Origin: Enoplolaimus lenunculus
Taxonomy: Eukaryota > Nematoda > Enoplea > Enoplida > Thoracostomopsidae
DNA length: 64,000 nt
Direction: 5' to 3'
Assembly: GCA_030248215.1 (NCBI GenBank)
Contig: JASANG010002381.1
Span: forward strand, 1 to 64,000
A program made the position numbers and the translations under genes. Within the stretch, counting starts at the first letter, position 1. Each line of letters begins with the position of its first letter. The notes beneath the pieces were generated by a model. It was not told the DNA's origin. It did not search any database and saw only the letters and a list, made by a program, of their open reading frames with translations. Shown here in pieces: positions 46,382 through 59,268 of the stretch.

Positions 46382-46500
46382 TCACTTACAGCTAAAACTT
46401 TTGCGAGGGTGGGATTTAATCACTTACAGCTAAAACTTTTGCGACGGTGGGAGCAAACTTACCACAAGGTTACGCTACCCTGGCCACTTTCTAGCTATGC
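46382..46500 (-). repeat. ~38-bp duplication in a possible tRNA-like SINE remnant
   Basis: TCACTTACAGCTAAAACTTT is repeated 38 bp apart. On the minus strand AGGGTAGCGTAACCTTGTGG resembles a degenerate A-box region of a tRNA-like sequence; no clear B box. Confidence 0.5.
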
Positions 46501-47140
46501 ATTCAACCGTAAAATGTTTTTCGTTCACGATCGGGGCCGAATATAATTTTGAGCACAATCACTTTTTTAATTTAATTCTTTATTGGAATTGCAGCAGTTT
46601 AATTTGCAATAAATATACACATAATGGCACTCGCAGTGTTTGCGAGTTTGCAGCGTAAAGCTTAACCAAATAGCTGAACAAATATGATAGCTGTTAGCCT
46701 ATTGGTTGCTGGGTCGATATGAAATGCCTCAAGGACGTAAACTTTACAGACACACAATTCTTGAGCCGAAAACGTCAATTTGGCAACTAAACCTAATGTC
46801 GCATATGTGTTTAATGCTTGGATAAAACAAAAACCATAAGAAAAAAGTAAGATTAAACTTGGCAAGTTATTTCACAGTGATTCCGAGCCCGTCAACAGAG
46901 GGAGTCAGAGGAAGCTCAGTACACTTGAAAGAATTTTGACCCCCTAGGAAACTTTAAACCTTGCTTGTAAGTCATCGAAAATCCTTGTATGCTTCTCCTA
47001 AAAATATTTAACTCCGTAGTAAAGTAAGCTGGCTACGTTTCTGAATCATTCGCAAATGGGCCGCTGCTGTTTTCGGAAATGTTTTCGGTCATACGTTTCC
47101 TATTTATGTGCCAGAGCTGGGGCATAAAATTCAAACGTAA

Positions 47141-47416
47141 GCCCTATTCACACGTCCAAGTTTTTGCTGCGAGAACTTGCAGCTGCAACTTGCACTTGCA
47201 GGTTTTTCCAAAATCTTGTTCGAAAAACTTGCAGCTGCAAATAATTCATTAAAAATCAAAGCTAGGAATGTTGTTCACATGTGTGAATAACCGATACAAG
47301 TTCAATGAATTTATTGCAACCGCTTCCTCATTGGCTGATGAAAAAATGCAAGTTCTGAGTACAATTTGCAGCTGTATGTTCTCGCAGCGGAAACTTGCAC
47401 GTGTGATGAATAGGGC
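47141..47416. mobile_element. Family J foldback
   Basis: GCCCTATTCACACGTCCAAG and TTGCACGTGTGATGAATAGG ends. Confidence 0.85.
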
Positions 47417-48049
47417 CTTAATTTAAATCCGAGTATTACTCAAGTAACTTTTTAGAAAATTTTAACAAAATTTATAAGCAAAAGTTACTCAACGTGAACT
47501 AAATTTCGCAACGAGTTCCTTTATGTAACAAGATATGAGTTATGAATGGTACTGTTTTTGATAGCTTCTCAGACGTAAACGTTCATAAATTTCTAAGTTT
47601 GATATATGTAGAAGATGTCCACTTTCTAGCTTTACCTACATTTTGGGTGCACTGCATACACATTCAATGATTATCACTACTAAGCTTCATCGTTGATACT
47701 ATATTTTCTCGTGAATTCGATTCAAATAATCTCAATTTCTTGTTTTGCGTTATTTAAAAGTACAGTTTGGCTTTAAAACTTGAACAAATTTTGAATTTTG
47801 TAAAATATTTCACAAACATTTTTGTTTCTAAATTCAACATATGGAGACAGTTTACTATTTTGTGATGTCTTGATTTTACAGGCGTATTTTGTCGCCGCGT
47901 TTGAATACTGTGTTTACGCCATGAAAATGATAAATGTATATTGTCTGCATGCAATACGGCGTTCTAAAAGTCGTCTAACTGTAATAGTTGAAAACGGTAT
48001 ATTTTAGCAAATGGTTAACGCTCATAACAGGAACAAAATAGTTGCAGAA

Positions 48050-48850
48050 ATTAAGTAGTTAAAATGGTCACTTTTCCGATAAGATGGTTTCGTAAAATTT
48101 TTAACGTCGTAATTGTTGTAGAAAATTTGAGAAACATAAATTGAAAAATTTACTTAAAGTTTCAAATTTTTTGAAAAATGTCAATGAATATCTGTACTGT
48201 AGTGTATAATTTAGTTGAAGCCAGGGTTCCAACAGAAATAGAAATTAAATACTTAGTTAAAATGGTCACTTTTCTAACAAGATGGTTTGATAAATTTTTA
48301 ACGCCGTAAAATTGTTGTAGCAAGTTTGAGAAACTTCGTTTGACAAATTTACTTAAAATTCCAAACAATATTTTACAAAATGTCAATGAATATCTGTAGT
48401 GTATAATTTAGTTGGAGCCAGGGTTTCAACCGAAATAGAAATTAAGTACTTAGTTAAAATGGTCACTTTTCCGACAAGATGGTTTAATAATATTTTTAAC
48501 ATCGTAATTATTGTAGCAAGTTTGAGAAACTTTGATTGAAAAATGTACTTAAAGTTTCAAATATTTTGAAAAATGTCAACGAATATCTGTAATGAACAAT
48601 TTAGTTGGAGCCAGGGTTCCAACAGAAAGTATACATTTTACAGGAAGCTGGAACAGGCGCAGGAATTGACTTTTTTGCCTGAAAATCAACTACAGATAAA
48701 CTTCCATTCAAGAAATCGCTTAAAGTTTTAAACAATATTTAGCTAAACGTCAATGAATAGGTATTTAACGCAGTGAGTAATTTAGTTGAAGCTAAACAGA
48801 AAGTACAATTAACAGAAAGCAGGAACAGGAACAGAAATTCGCTTTTTTCA
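48050..48850. repeat. ~197-bp tandem array, about three full copies plus degraded copies
   Basis: TTAAAATGGTCACTTTTC occurs at 48059, 48257 and 48454 (spacing 198 and 197). The end AGCCAGGGTTCCAACAGAAA recurs to about 48630, then a diverged partial copy. Confidence 0.85.
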
Positions 48851-49641
48851 CTGGAACCTTAATTGTGATGATAAATACTGCTAATTGACTATAACACAGA
48901 ATGAAGTATGTTTCTCTGATTAATGCTGCGATCTTGCGGCACTCTCTTTCCTCACAGTACGCGTTTGTGCGATGTCGTTCATGAGCAGGGTCAGAGCAGC
49001 TGCCACCACGCGCCTTCCGTTTGGGGGGCCCACCCCAAAGACGATCCCCCATCCTAACAATTTTTCAAATAAAAAATATGAAACATACTTTGAACATTGC
49101 AACTAGCGCCCACCCCGGAATTTTGGACAGTCCCCCCAGGCTGCTCCGGTCACTGTTTATGAAATCCTACTTTTGTATTAAACACAGTCTGTGCTGCGCT
49201 GTAAAAATCATGGCAAATTTAAGTCAGTTTTTTTTTTCAAATTCGACAATTAAAACAAGACAACGTTTGTAGAATTCACCGGATACTAATACTTATTTGC
49301 AACGGTTTTAGCGTTAATTATTTATTTAGGAATTATTTCAGTTTAAAAATACCGCCTTTAACAAATCTCCAAATTGCTTTGAAGTAGGGAACTTTAGCAA
49401 CCAGCTACATAATTAATGCTTCAAACGAAATAAACGGCATTTTTACACATTAGCCACACTTGCACCATAGGCTTATGCTCGGACGCAGCTTTAGGGAAGG
49501 GTTACGTGAACCTAAAAACCTTAAACGTAACTGAGGGAAAAACATACGAGAGCCGAGGCTGCTTTTAAAATTTTCAGGCACCGTGGGAAATTTGTAAAAT
49601 TCTGCGTATAACGTTGTATTCTCAATGTTTATAGAACAAAC

Positions 49642-49838
49642 GGCCAATGTTACCTTTAGGAGCGTAACAGTAAATTAACCGAATTCCTAAGCCGAAGCCT
49701 AAGCCTAAGCATTTTAAAAGTGTGCTCCTAAGCCTAAGCATAAACCTAAGCCCAAGCAAAAAATGTAATCTAGAATGTAAATCTACTGTTTTATAGACCC
49801 ACCCAGAAACCTGGACGCCCTTTAAAGTAACATGGGCC
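49642..49838. mobile_element. Family B variant (TTTAAAGTAACATGGGCC end)
   Basis: TSD GAACAAAC / GAATAAAC (7 of 8). Core CCTAAGCCTAAGCATTTTAA. Confidence 0.8.
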
Positions 49839-50970
49839 GAATAAACCATGTGGCATATTTAAAAATTTCAAACTAATCGCTTCAAGTGTCTGCGTTTGAA
49901 ACTCCGCTGCCTACAGATAAGCGATAAATTTGAAATGAAATATTAATATTTAGGTTTAATATTAAGCCTATATTAGACCAGAACTATGGTGTGATAGACT
50001 AAATGTAATGAAAGTTCCGGCACAATTTCAATATATTGCCTTGAGTTGAATTGCGCTGAGGTGTTGCTAATTCCACGCCATCATGTAGTCTTGAATGTCC
50101 CAAGATCAGATGTGTAGGTGGGTATAAATATTTTTACCCGACCCGAGCTGTGTAAAATGCCTTTAGCCGCGACCTACCTTTAACTACCGTTATTTGTTTC
50201 TCTTCTGCATTCATTAAAAATACTTGTCAATTTTCTTGAGTATTGTTGTTTCAACTCGGTCTATGCCAAAAAAGGACTATAGTAAGTTACAGGATATAAC
50301 CATTAACGATAGGTGAAAAACACGTATTCAAAGATAAACAAATTTTGCCGGAACTAGAATCCGCAATGAGATATACCTGCGCAGTTAAAAATACACTGTA
50401 AATACCATTGAGTTGATTTTGACTCAAAATGAGTTGAAACCGGTTAAAAGAATGAGCTTTGATTTAGGTCTTTCAGAACTCATAGTTCTGAATTGATTGA
50501 ACTCATTCTGAGCTAATTACTCAACTTACCCGGAATTAAATCAGCTCAGAGTGAGGTTTTGATGGTTCCTGTTATTAACTCGGAAATAACCAGAAATGAC
50601 CAATTCGCAGTTAATCTTTAAGGTTCTTTTTAAAAATCCTACGCAAGTAAAACTCATAAAAATTACTCGAAAGTTACCCGGGGCAATGATCTACCGAGCG
50701 TATAAGAGGAGCGCGCCCATACACTTGACCATCGGTGATTTCAAAGTATTCCGTGGGTCTGTGTAATTCCGGCAGACGATTCCGGAGAATTCCGGAACCT
50801 TGAAAATGTATGATTTATCACGAATTAGCTGTACTGGTTGCTATTGGCAAAAGCCAGGCCCTGAAAAGACATTTGTAATATATCGAATAACTGAAGCATT
50901 TCGAAAACCTAAAAGCTATACCGCGATGTGAGAATGTCAGTTCTTGAGTAGAATTTCTTACAAAACGAAT

Positions 50971-51174
50971 ATGCCGACGCGACCTGTCCAAACAATCTTA
51001 CGAGCTCTCGCAGCAGCACTGCATATGCTTCGTAAGTTTTCTGGCAGTTCCGTCAAACCCGGGGTATCCGTAATAATAGTGACCGTTCAAACGGTCTACG
51101 AAGTCTTAACGATTGGCAAACGCACTGGTTATATCCATTCCATCCTAGCAAACAAATTTCATCTTGGTCCATAG
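50971..51174 (+). other. Unassigned ORF of ordinary base composition
   Basis: A plus-strand ORF from an ATG near 50971 encodes MPTRPVQTILRALAAALHML and runs to HLGP-stop at 51174. Base composition is less AT-rich than the surroundings. There is no recognised domain, no clear splice sites and no partner exon. It could be a fragment of an old transposon or host gene. Confidence 0.15.
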
Positions 51175-51951
51175 CACGGTTTTATCCTTTGATCGTTCGA
51201 AATCACCAGAGTTGACTTGAACTGTTACCATTTTGGAAGAATCATCAATTGATACCTTATGGAAGATTATAATCGATCCAGGAACTGCTCTTATCAAAAT
51301 AAGCAAATGTTTATGAATTCAAAAAGCGTTTCAAAACTGCGAAATATATTGCACCTGTGTTTAAGTTATCATTCACTGAATAATTTTTAACTAAAGCGTT
51401 TGTGTGGGTCGAAATTGTACTATGAAATTGTGTTCGTCGTCGAACGCTAACAATAAAAATTATTAATTCGGAAGTCATTTCCACGGTAGCAAGTTATATT
51501 CAAGCAAATTTTACCTAAAGCAACCGTCATACAGTGTCGGATCCGAAGCGACGCTGGGAAATGTATCCTCTGCACTGGACTTGCTGTGCTGAAAATTTTG
51601 CGATGAAAATGGTCTATTTGAAGCTCAAAATATGTTGTCGCGCAAAAAATATGTGAAAATTATGGTTTGTTCACAACAGGGTTTCGACCGGAATGAAATT
51701 TAGCCGGAAACGGAATTGAGCTCGGAATTCAAAAATTTGTTGATGGAATCTGAATCCAAATTGCAATTTTAGTTTTGATACTTGGTTGATTATTTGAAAG
51801 ATAATTTCAGAAACGTTAAATTCTTTGGCTGTTTTTGAAAATTAGATTTAGTTCGGATTTACTTGAAGCTACCCCTCAATGAGAAAGCTTCCACCCACAG
51901 TTTCAGAGACTGTGTCAACCAAGCGATGCAACAATTTTAGCTGACTCAATA

Positions 51952-52155
51952 ATGAGTTGCTTAGTGTGGGGTGGTTTCCAGAACGACAGTCCTTATCCTG
52001 GTTATTGTCCGTTCAAAATACCGGAAATTCCGGGGAAACTGGAACCCACAGTACCGGAGCAGACAGGGGTTGGGGCTCCCCACAAACTGCAGGACAAGGT
52101 CCCCAAACTCGCGAACGAGAAGCCAGACACAATTGAAAAGTTTGGCGTTTTATAA
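51952..52155 (+). other. Unassigned short ORF with coding-like composition
   Basis: ATG to TAA, 67 codons, beginning MSCLVWGGFQNDSPYPGYCP and ending DTIEKFGVL. It has higher GC than its flanks and few AT-rich codons. Its 3' part contains the CGCGAACGAGAAGCC word related to a motif repeated elsewhere (19190, 20826, 36911, 59505), so it is probably repeat-derived. Confidence 0.15.
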
Positions 52156-52712
52156 GGAGTATGGTATGGTGGCTGCTGCGGCCCTGCTCGTGAGAAAAAT
52201 AAATTAAAATTAAATCAAAAAGTTTGGGACTGTCCGTAAGAATGTTCCCCTTAGATTTGTGTAATGTGGGAAAAATTACAAAAGTTCCACAAATGCACCC
52301 ATGCTAATTTTTGTATTGAGAAAATGATCCAATTGAATTTTGCCAGCGGTTAATGGCAAATACACCAGGGGGAATGCAACTGTGCCACCGTCATATTATA
52401 GTGAATTCTGGGTACAGACGATTGCCTATTTTAGCATTAAAGCTTTTCTGATGCTACAATAATAGTTCGGTAAATTCAAAACAGTCGTTAACTGCTGTCA
52501 CACAGTGTTTCTTGATTAAACCAGTGTAACCTAACACCTTTAGTTTGCCTAACTTCTGAAATTAGCGGTGCAGTGAAAAACAATTTTACCCATTTGAAAA
52601 CATTGGCTAATCATTTTGCTGTCATTCTGTGCCATGAACTAAATATGTATCGGTCGCATTTTGTTTAACAAAAATAGACCAAGCTTTAGTTCAGAGTAAA
52701 ATATATGCTCGT

Positions 52713-52750
52713 TGTTTGTTTGTTTGTTTGTTTGTTTGTTTGTTTGATTG
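52713..52750. repeat. (TTTG)n microsatellite
   Basis: About eight GTTT units, then diverged TTTG words to about 52790. Confidence 0.95.
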
Positions 52751-52971
52751 ATTACTAGTTTGTTGTTTGGCTGGTTTGTTTGCTTGTTCATTCGCTATAT
52801 CGGTACGAACTTATAACGGTCGGTTAATGCGAAAGTTCCAATAGATGTATCAGAACGGCGTCAATTTTACAGATTTGAATAAGATTTATAAAATAACGTT
52901 TCTAATCGGCGTTGGAATAAAGCGCCAATGTATATCCAGTTTGTTTATCTGCGGGACAGCAATAAAGTAAG

Positions 52972-53097
52972 TTTAAGCTTTAGACGATTTTTTTGCTTAA
53001 GCTTAGGCTTAAGTATAAGCTTATTCTTACGCTTTAGGCTTAGGCTAAGGAATATGCTTATACTACTGTTACGGCCCTGTTCTACTATACATTGGCC
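52972..53097. mobile_element. Family B MITE, left end truncated
   Basis: AAGCTTTAGACGATTTTTTT block, TTAGGC core and ACGGCCCTGTTCTACTATAC right end. Confidence 0.7.
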
Positions 53098-53460
53098 GAA
53101 ATAAGAAACAAATATTTTATTAAATTTTGATACATAAATAAACTGGCCATACTAAAACTGAAATATGGTACCAAACATTGCTGCGTTAAAGTTTGATTTC
53201 AAATTGTATAAAAATGTGTAAACTCAAGTTTTGTAAAAATACATTTTTAGCCATTTAGGCTTCAGCCAAGAATTTCCACAATTTGGACTGAAAAATTTGG
53301 TTCATATTTGTTTCAAATTTAGCTACAAGAACTACTATAAAAATTGCATCTTCTAAAAGATTTCTGTGGTCATTTTGTACGATTGGAAATGGTCAAATGT
53401 TTGATACTTAAATCTAACACAAACAATTCTGCTTTGTATGTTTTCTTGAATACTCTAAAC

Positions 53461-54135
53461 AAGGCCCATAATCTCAAATGTGTATAGCACCTATCATCAG
53501 TTGCAATAGGTTTTCAAATTCACGAACTCGCGCTGTTGCGGATCTCAAAATTTGCACATAAGTGAAAAACATCAAATTTGAAATATATGCGGATTTTCGA
53601 AACTCGTTATTCAATGAGTCAAAGGTTACGTGACCTATCGCCGACTGCTGATAGGTGCTACTGTAGCGATCCGAATAACAGCGGGTAATAAGAGGGAGGG
53701 GTCCCATTTTTGGTCCCAATCAATAGGAGTCCGTATTCCTAATAAGAGTCCGTAGCCAGATAGAGTTCATTCCTAAACCCTAATTAGAGTTCATAAATGT
53801 CAATTATCCCTAATTGTAGCGCATAAATGACTCCAGGACCAAATTAAGTTGACTACGAAACTTTAAAGCGTACTTAAATTTTGAAAGTACATTCCTAAGT
53901 ATAACCTTGCATTATCGCTCAAGCTATTGACACATTTTAAATAAACGTTTAATTCAACGGGTAATTGCAGTACCGGATATATATCAGTAACGAAGGGTGG
54001 CGGCGTGTGGGTTAAAAATAAATAACAATCCGTAACCGAATAACAGGGGATACCCTTTGGAGAGGCCAAATAAGCATCAGCGAATCACTCTTATCCGGGT
54101 CAGCACAGTAAACACATTTAAGAATACGGGCGCAG
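53461..54135. mobile_element. Family D element with a family E element (53659-54110) inserted at a TA
   Basis: D sequence breaks at GATAGGTGCTA and resumes as AACACATTTAAGAATACGGG; an E element (TACTGTAGCGATCCGAATAA to CCGGGTCAGCACAGTA) lies between, with TA on both sides. Other D pieces: about 3960-3994, 9240-9470, 14085-14150, 25316-25512, 25830-25907. Confidence 0.8.
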
Positions 54136-54764
54136 TAGTCTTCTAAACAAATGCACGTTAACACATAACCAAAGGTAAATTTTTAATATAACATCATTTT
54201 AACTTGTAAACACAAATTTTCCATTGTTAAAACCTAATCTAACAATAAAGACACCATTGCCAATGGTAATGTAATTGTGTTAGTTCTATTAACTCGGGCC
54301 TTTAGCCAGGGTGATCAAAGTAGTGAGCGCTCAGCCCTCATGCAAATATATTGGGCCACCTTAGAAAATGTTCAATTTGTAAGTCAACAAAAACCCTTGG
54401 GTATGCCCTCGTAAAAAATATTGTCAACCCCCCTAGCGAGGTGAGTTGGCTACCCGTCTGTCTAAACTGTGAAGATAACCCGAATGCCTAAATGTTAGCA
54501 TTGAAATATCAGGTTTGTGTAACAATTAAAACGACTTCCGATTTACAACAGCATTCGATGGTTTTGCTCTGTTTGCCGATTCACTAAATTTTGGTCGATA
54601 GCAAAGTGGTATTATATCTTCTTGAACGTATTAAGCGCACACAGTAATTTTGGATCACACGAGATGAATATCACTCAAGATCTAAAACCATATTTCAATC
54701 AATCAAACCTTTAAACTTTAACAAGCAGCCACTGAAAGGGTCACAGAGACGGGGCACACATAAC

Positions 54765-54975
54765 GTGTATCAAACAGAACAGGGCCGGAACAGTAGATAA
54801 GCCTGTTCCTAAGCCTAACCCTAAGTCTAATCGTAAGTCTAAGTGCAAGGAAGTGCCTATTCCTAAGTCTAACCCAAGCCTAAGTGTAGCCTAAGCAAAA
54901 AAGTTAGTCTAACGCTTAAGCTGACTCTGTTACAGCCCCGCAGGAAAACGTTCCGGCCCTATTCTATACATTTTG
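54765..54975. mobile_element. Family B MITE, ends shortened
   Basis: AACAGGGCCGGAACAG to CCGGCCCTATTCTATACA with CCTAAG core. Confidence 0.75.
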
Positions 54976-56225
54976 AGTTTAGTAAACATTTGTTAAATGA
55001 TCCAGTGTATTTTATTGCTATTAATAACAGCTAATTGCTTTAGCTTGGCGTACGTTACAATGAAACTTATTAGTAAATAAATTGAAATCGTGTAACCTGA
55101 GCGGACAAATACCATTACTGATAGTCAAGATGTTTTGTCAAAGCCGGAACCGGAGGTTGGCGTGGTGAGACAAAATTACGCAGTTAAACCAATGTACAAA
55201 TTGTTAGACTTTGAAGCAATTTCAGTAGTATTGTCAAAAGTTACTCTTTAAGCGTCTTGTTGAGAAATCTTCCACGTTTCGAATTTCAAAAATCGCTCGA
55301 ATTTTTACTAAGGAACCTAGTGCCCGACACAACTTTTTATATATGAAAACGTTCCTACTGCATGTGACGAAACATACATGGAAATTTTCTACAGGAACAT
55401 ATGTCGATTTTTTGTCTGACTCAAATACAGACTTTCAGTTGTACCCCTGATACATGGAAAACCCAGCCGTTTATTCTTATATTCAAGTAAAACAACGTAA
55501 CACTGGTTTAATATAGCTAAACCTAATGCATTTTGTTACCCAAGCTCTAGGTGGGTAAAGAATTTCCGAAGTTGTATGTTGAGCCTCGTGTAGGTGTCAA
55601 ATGTTTTGGATCCGCTGTTCCGCCCTCTGCAAAGTAACCCCTTTATTTCAGAGGTCCGCTGGGCGCCTCGGTTCCGCTATCCGCTGCAATGTCTGCTCGT
55701 GCCCGTAATCAGATGCGGGCATGAGGTTCAGACCCCTGGAAGAATTTTGATCCCGACTATAATATTTTCAACCTTGCTTGTAAGTCATTGAAAACCCTTG
55801 TATGCCCCTCCTAAAATACGGTTAGACCACTTCTAGCACGGCGAGCTGGCTACGCACTGGTGCCCGTTTTTGTGATAAGTTGCGCACATGTCTAAAAATA
55901 TAACCCTTATGCAAGAACCACCACGAGCATGCAGTCTCAGCGAAATGTTTGCCTAATAAAATATTAGCTTTAATGCCAATGAATATTCGATGGGAAAAAC
56001 AATAATACACAAGTTCTTGTCTTTTGATCAAATATTTGGTAACGTGATCCTGAACAGAATGCTACCATTTAAATCAACCCATATTAATACGCAATATCGG
56101 TTAGTTTAGTATTTTAGAACTTAAAATTATATTTACTTTTTATCAAAAACCATTTCGTCATAGAAGGTTTGAATTTAAAACTTTGCGTATTCAAATTTTC
56201 CTGAGATATTGCAGCTTGGCCATCG

Positions 56226-56668
56226 TACTCAGTGACCCAAATAAAAGAGAAGGACTGATATTTATTTGGCTTCTCCAGAGGATACGCCCCCTGTTATTCG
56301 GTTACGCACTGTTATTTATTATTTACCCGCCCTCCGCCGCCCTTTGTTACTCATATACATCTGGTATTGCAACTCACCGTTGAATTAAACGTTTATTTGC
56401 CTTGCATCAAAAACTTGATTGATAATCCAAGGTTATACTTTGGAATGTACTTTCAACACTTAAGTATGATTTAATATTTCGAACTCAAATTTATTTGGTC
56501 TTGGAGTCATTTATGCAACACTATTACAGATAATTGACATTTATGAACTGTAATAAGTAACTCTATCCGTTTACGGACTCTTATTAGGGATACCGACTCC
56601 TATTGGTTGCGACTCAAAATAAAGACCCCCTGTTATTACCTCCCCCTCTTATTCGGGTCACTACAGTA
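56226..56668. mobile_element. Family E MITE
   Basis: TACTCAGTGACCCAAATAAA to CTCTTATTCGGGTCACTACA then GTA; interior matches 57985-58380. Confidence 0.85.
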
Positions 56669-56918
56669 TATATGTATTAAATTCAATCAATCAAAATACG
56701 TGTCTGTATTTGTTTCCTCCTCGGTAAGCACCGGAACTTGTGATATTTTAGAATTTTACGGTAACGAGAATATGACCGTTTTGGAACATTTCGTAATTTC
56801 TCTTACGAAAATAATTTTCAACAAATAAAACTGAAAGGGTTGCAGCAAAAACCTTCGGTGTTTGTCCTGTCCGAATCCGATACTGAATAAAAAACTAAAC
56901 ATAAATTGTAAAAATAAT

Positions 56919-57196
56919 GGCCAATGTTACTTTAAGGGGTGTAACAATAGATTTTAAACGTATTCCTAAGCCTAAGCCTAAGCGTTGCAAAAATGTGTTC
57001 CTAAGCCTATTAAGCCTAAGCCTAAGCGTTGCAAAAATGTGTTCCTAAGCCTATTAAGCCTAAGCCTAAGCGTTGCAAAAATGTGTTCCTATGCCTATTA
57101 AGTCTAAGCCTAAGCGAAAAAATATATTCTAGAATTTAAACATACTCTATTATGGACACACCAGAAACCGGGACGCCCCTTAAAGTAACATGGGCC
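56919..57196. mobile_element. Family B variant with internal tandem unit
   Basis: TSD AAAATAAT / AAAGTAAT (7 of 8). Three copies of a ~42-bp unit containing GCGTTGCAAAAATGTGTTCC. Confidence 0.85.
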
Positions 57197-57984
57197 AAAG
57201 TAATAATAGCTTCCTTAGCACCTTTACTCATCTATGATACCTCTGAAACGCTACTTCACAGTTTTTTATTTCTGTTAATTGAGCTGAAGCTGGCATTTCG
57301 TTTACTGCAGCTGTAAATCTAAGCTGAAATAACGATAAATATAACCTTGTTACACTGTTAACAGACCCATAGCCAGCTCACCTTGCTGGGGGGCTAATAA
57401 TTTTTCAGGAGACGCATTTAAAGGTTTTCAATGACTTACAAGCAAGGCTGAAAATCTTCTAGGGGGGGCAAAATTTTTGCGTGGGGGCTGAGCCCCCTTG
57501 GACCTTCCTTGGCTAAGGGCTCGAATGTTACATTTGGCAATCTACAGGATACCGTTCACAGATTGAGTCAAGTCACTCCCGCCATCAACTAAAGCAGGGT
57601 GGCAGTTGACCTCATACCATAGCGAAGCAGAAAGGTGTGAAAACCTGACTTGATACCATAAACGATGGAACAAATTTTACTTGATACTACTCGAGTAAAA
57701 CTTAGAAATATTTTTCTGCAATTTTTCCGTTCAACTTTGAAAAAATGATGTTGGATCTTCTAATTCCACACAGTTTGTTATTAGCTAGTCTTGCACCAGG
57801 TTCTCGGTAAATTAATCGTCTGAAACGGCTGTTGGGGGGGGGGGAACCTGTTTCTTGTAAAGACAGTTGCAGTACCAGATATTTAAACCAATTTGGAGAA
57901 CTGAAAAACTATTCCCTGATCTGAGAACGTCTGTTCTCGGTCTAATTTCGCCTATTTTTTTAAAATCTATCATTCCAAAGAGGC

Positions 57985-58380
57985 TACTGTATTGACCCGA
58001 ATAACAGGGGGGACTGATATTTATTTGTCTTCTCCAGAGGGTACCCCCCTTGTTATTCGGTTACGGACTGTTGTACTGCAATTATCCGTTGAATTAAACG
58101 TTTATTTGTCTTGTGTAACCAGCTTGAGGGATAATACAAGGTTATTCTTAGAAATGTACTTTCAAAATTTAAGTATGCTTTAAAGTTTCGAACTCAAATT
58201 ATTTGGTCCTGGAGTCATTTTTGCACTACAATTAGGGTTAATTGACATTTATGGATTCTAATTAGGGTTTAGGGACTCTATCAGCTTACGGACTCTCATT
58301 AGGGATACGGACTCCTATTGATTCGGACCCAAAATGGGGACCCCTCTTATTACCCCCCTCTTATTCGGGTCAGTACAGTA
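57985..58380. mobile_element. Family E MITE with near-perfect inverted ends
   Basis: 396 bp; TACTGTATTGACCCGAATAA and TTATTCGGGTCAGTACAGTA. Confidence 0.9.
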
Positions 58381-58931
58381 TTGTTCCGCCAATGTGTTTT
58401 ACATTGGTCTAACTGATGCGTGATGATAGCTATTCAATCATAGCAAAAAAATTTTAGCTTTGTGTCCCATCACTGTCTTCGATCCCTTGAAATCACCGGG
58501 CGAAAAAAAGCTTTACTTCATACCTTTGGTAAGACACTTGATGTCTTATGGGTTAACCTTACTTGATCTCAGTTAATATTTAGAAAACTATGAAACAATC
58601 AACGTTAAAAAATCTCTAAACCTGTAGGTAATGTCTTAGCAATTCAAGACGCTCTTAAACCTCAAAGCTGGTTAAAATTGCAGTGCAAACAATAAATATT
58701 TAATATTCGAAAATATCAAGCCTTCAGAGGTCACACCACATTTACTCAACTGTAAACCATGCTCTAAGCTAAGGTCATCGCTTTTAGACCGATACATAGA
58801 CACGATGCTTGTAGAGAACGCTTAATCAAATTGAAATGCTGCTTAATTGGCTTTTAATTATACGAGAAGAGCGCGTTTAAGATGTTGTGAAGGTTGTCTC
58901 ATCTTGGGAAGAAGCTAAATTGAGGATTATG

Positions 58932-59097
58932 TGGGCCCCTTAGCCAAAGGGGTGCCAGGAGGGGCTCAGCCGCCTTGGAAAAATTTTGGCCCCTTTGAAA
59001 ATTTTTAACCTTGCTTGTAAGTCGCCGAAAACCCTTGTATGTCCCTCCTGAAAAGTTTTAAAACACTCCCTAGCACGGTGCGCTGGCCAAAGACCTT
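58932..59097. mobile_element. Family C hAT-like MITE with perfect TSD GGATTATG
   Basis: GGATTATG at 58924-58931 and 59098-59105. Interior has the family words CAACCTTGCTTGTAAGTC-like and AAAACCCTTGTATG. Other copies: about 2360-2525, 5968-6132, 7341-7508, 26948-27094, 28365-28522, 30833-30990, 41511-41642, 42642-42812, 46888-47044, 54294-54461, 55715-55858, 57361-57525, 61880-62030, 62252-62412. Confidence 0.88.
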
Positions 59098-59268
59098 GGA
59101 TTATGGCGGAAAATTGAAATCTAAAATTAATTTTGAAATTTAATTGACTACTAAAATACTTAAACTATTGACTTGGTTGCTGGAAAACTAATATTTTCTA
59201 AAATCAAATCCATGATATTTGGTCTTCAGAAACGGTAAATAGATTTTAGCAGGGGAGCCTGAAGAATG

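Larger units (their letters stand above)
44432..50943. other. Repeat-rich stretch without recognised genes
   Basis: B elements (45209-45375; 49642-49838), a ~38-bp duplication with tRNA-like words (46382-46500), C copy (46888-47044), J foldback (47141-47416), the 197-bp tandem array (48050-48620 plus degraded copies to 48850). 48950-49160 has GC-richer patches of no recognised identity. 49840-50943 shows nothing recognised. Confidence 0.6.
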
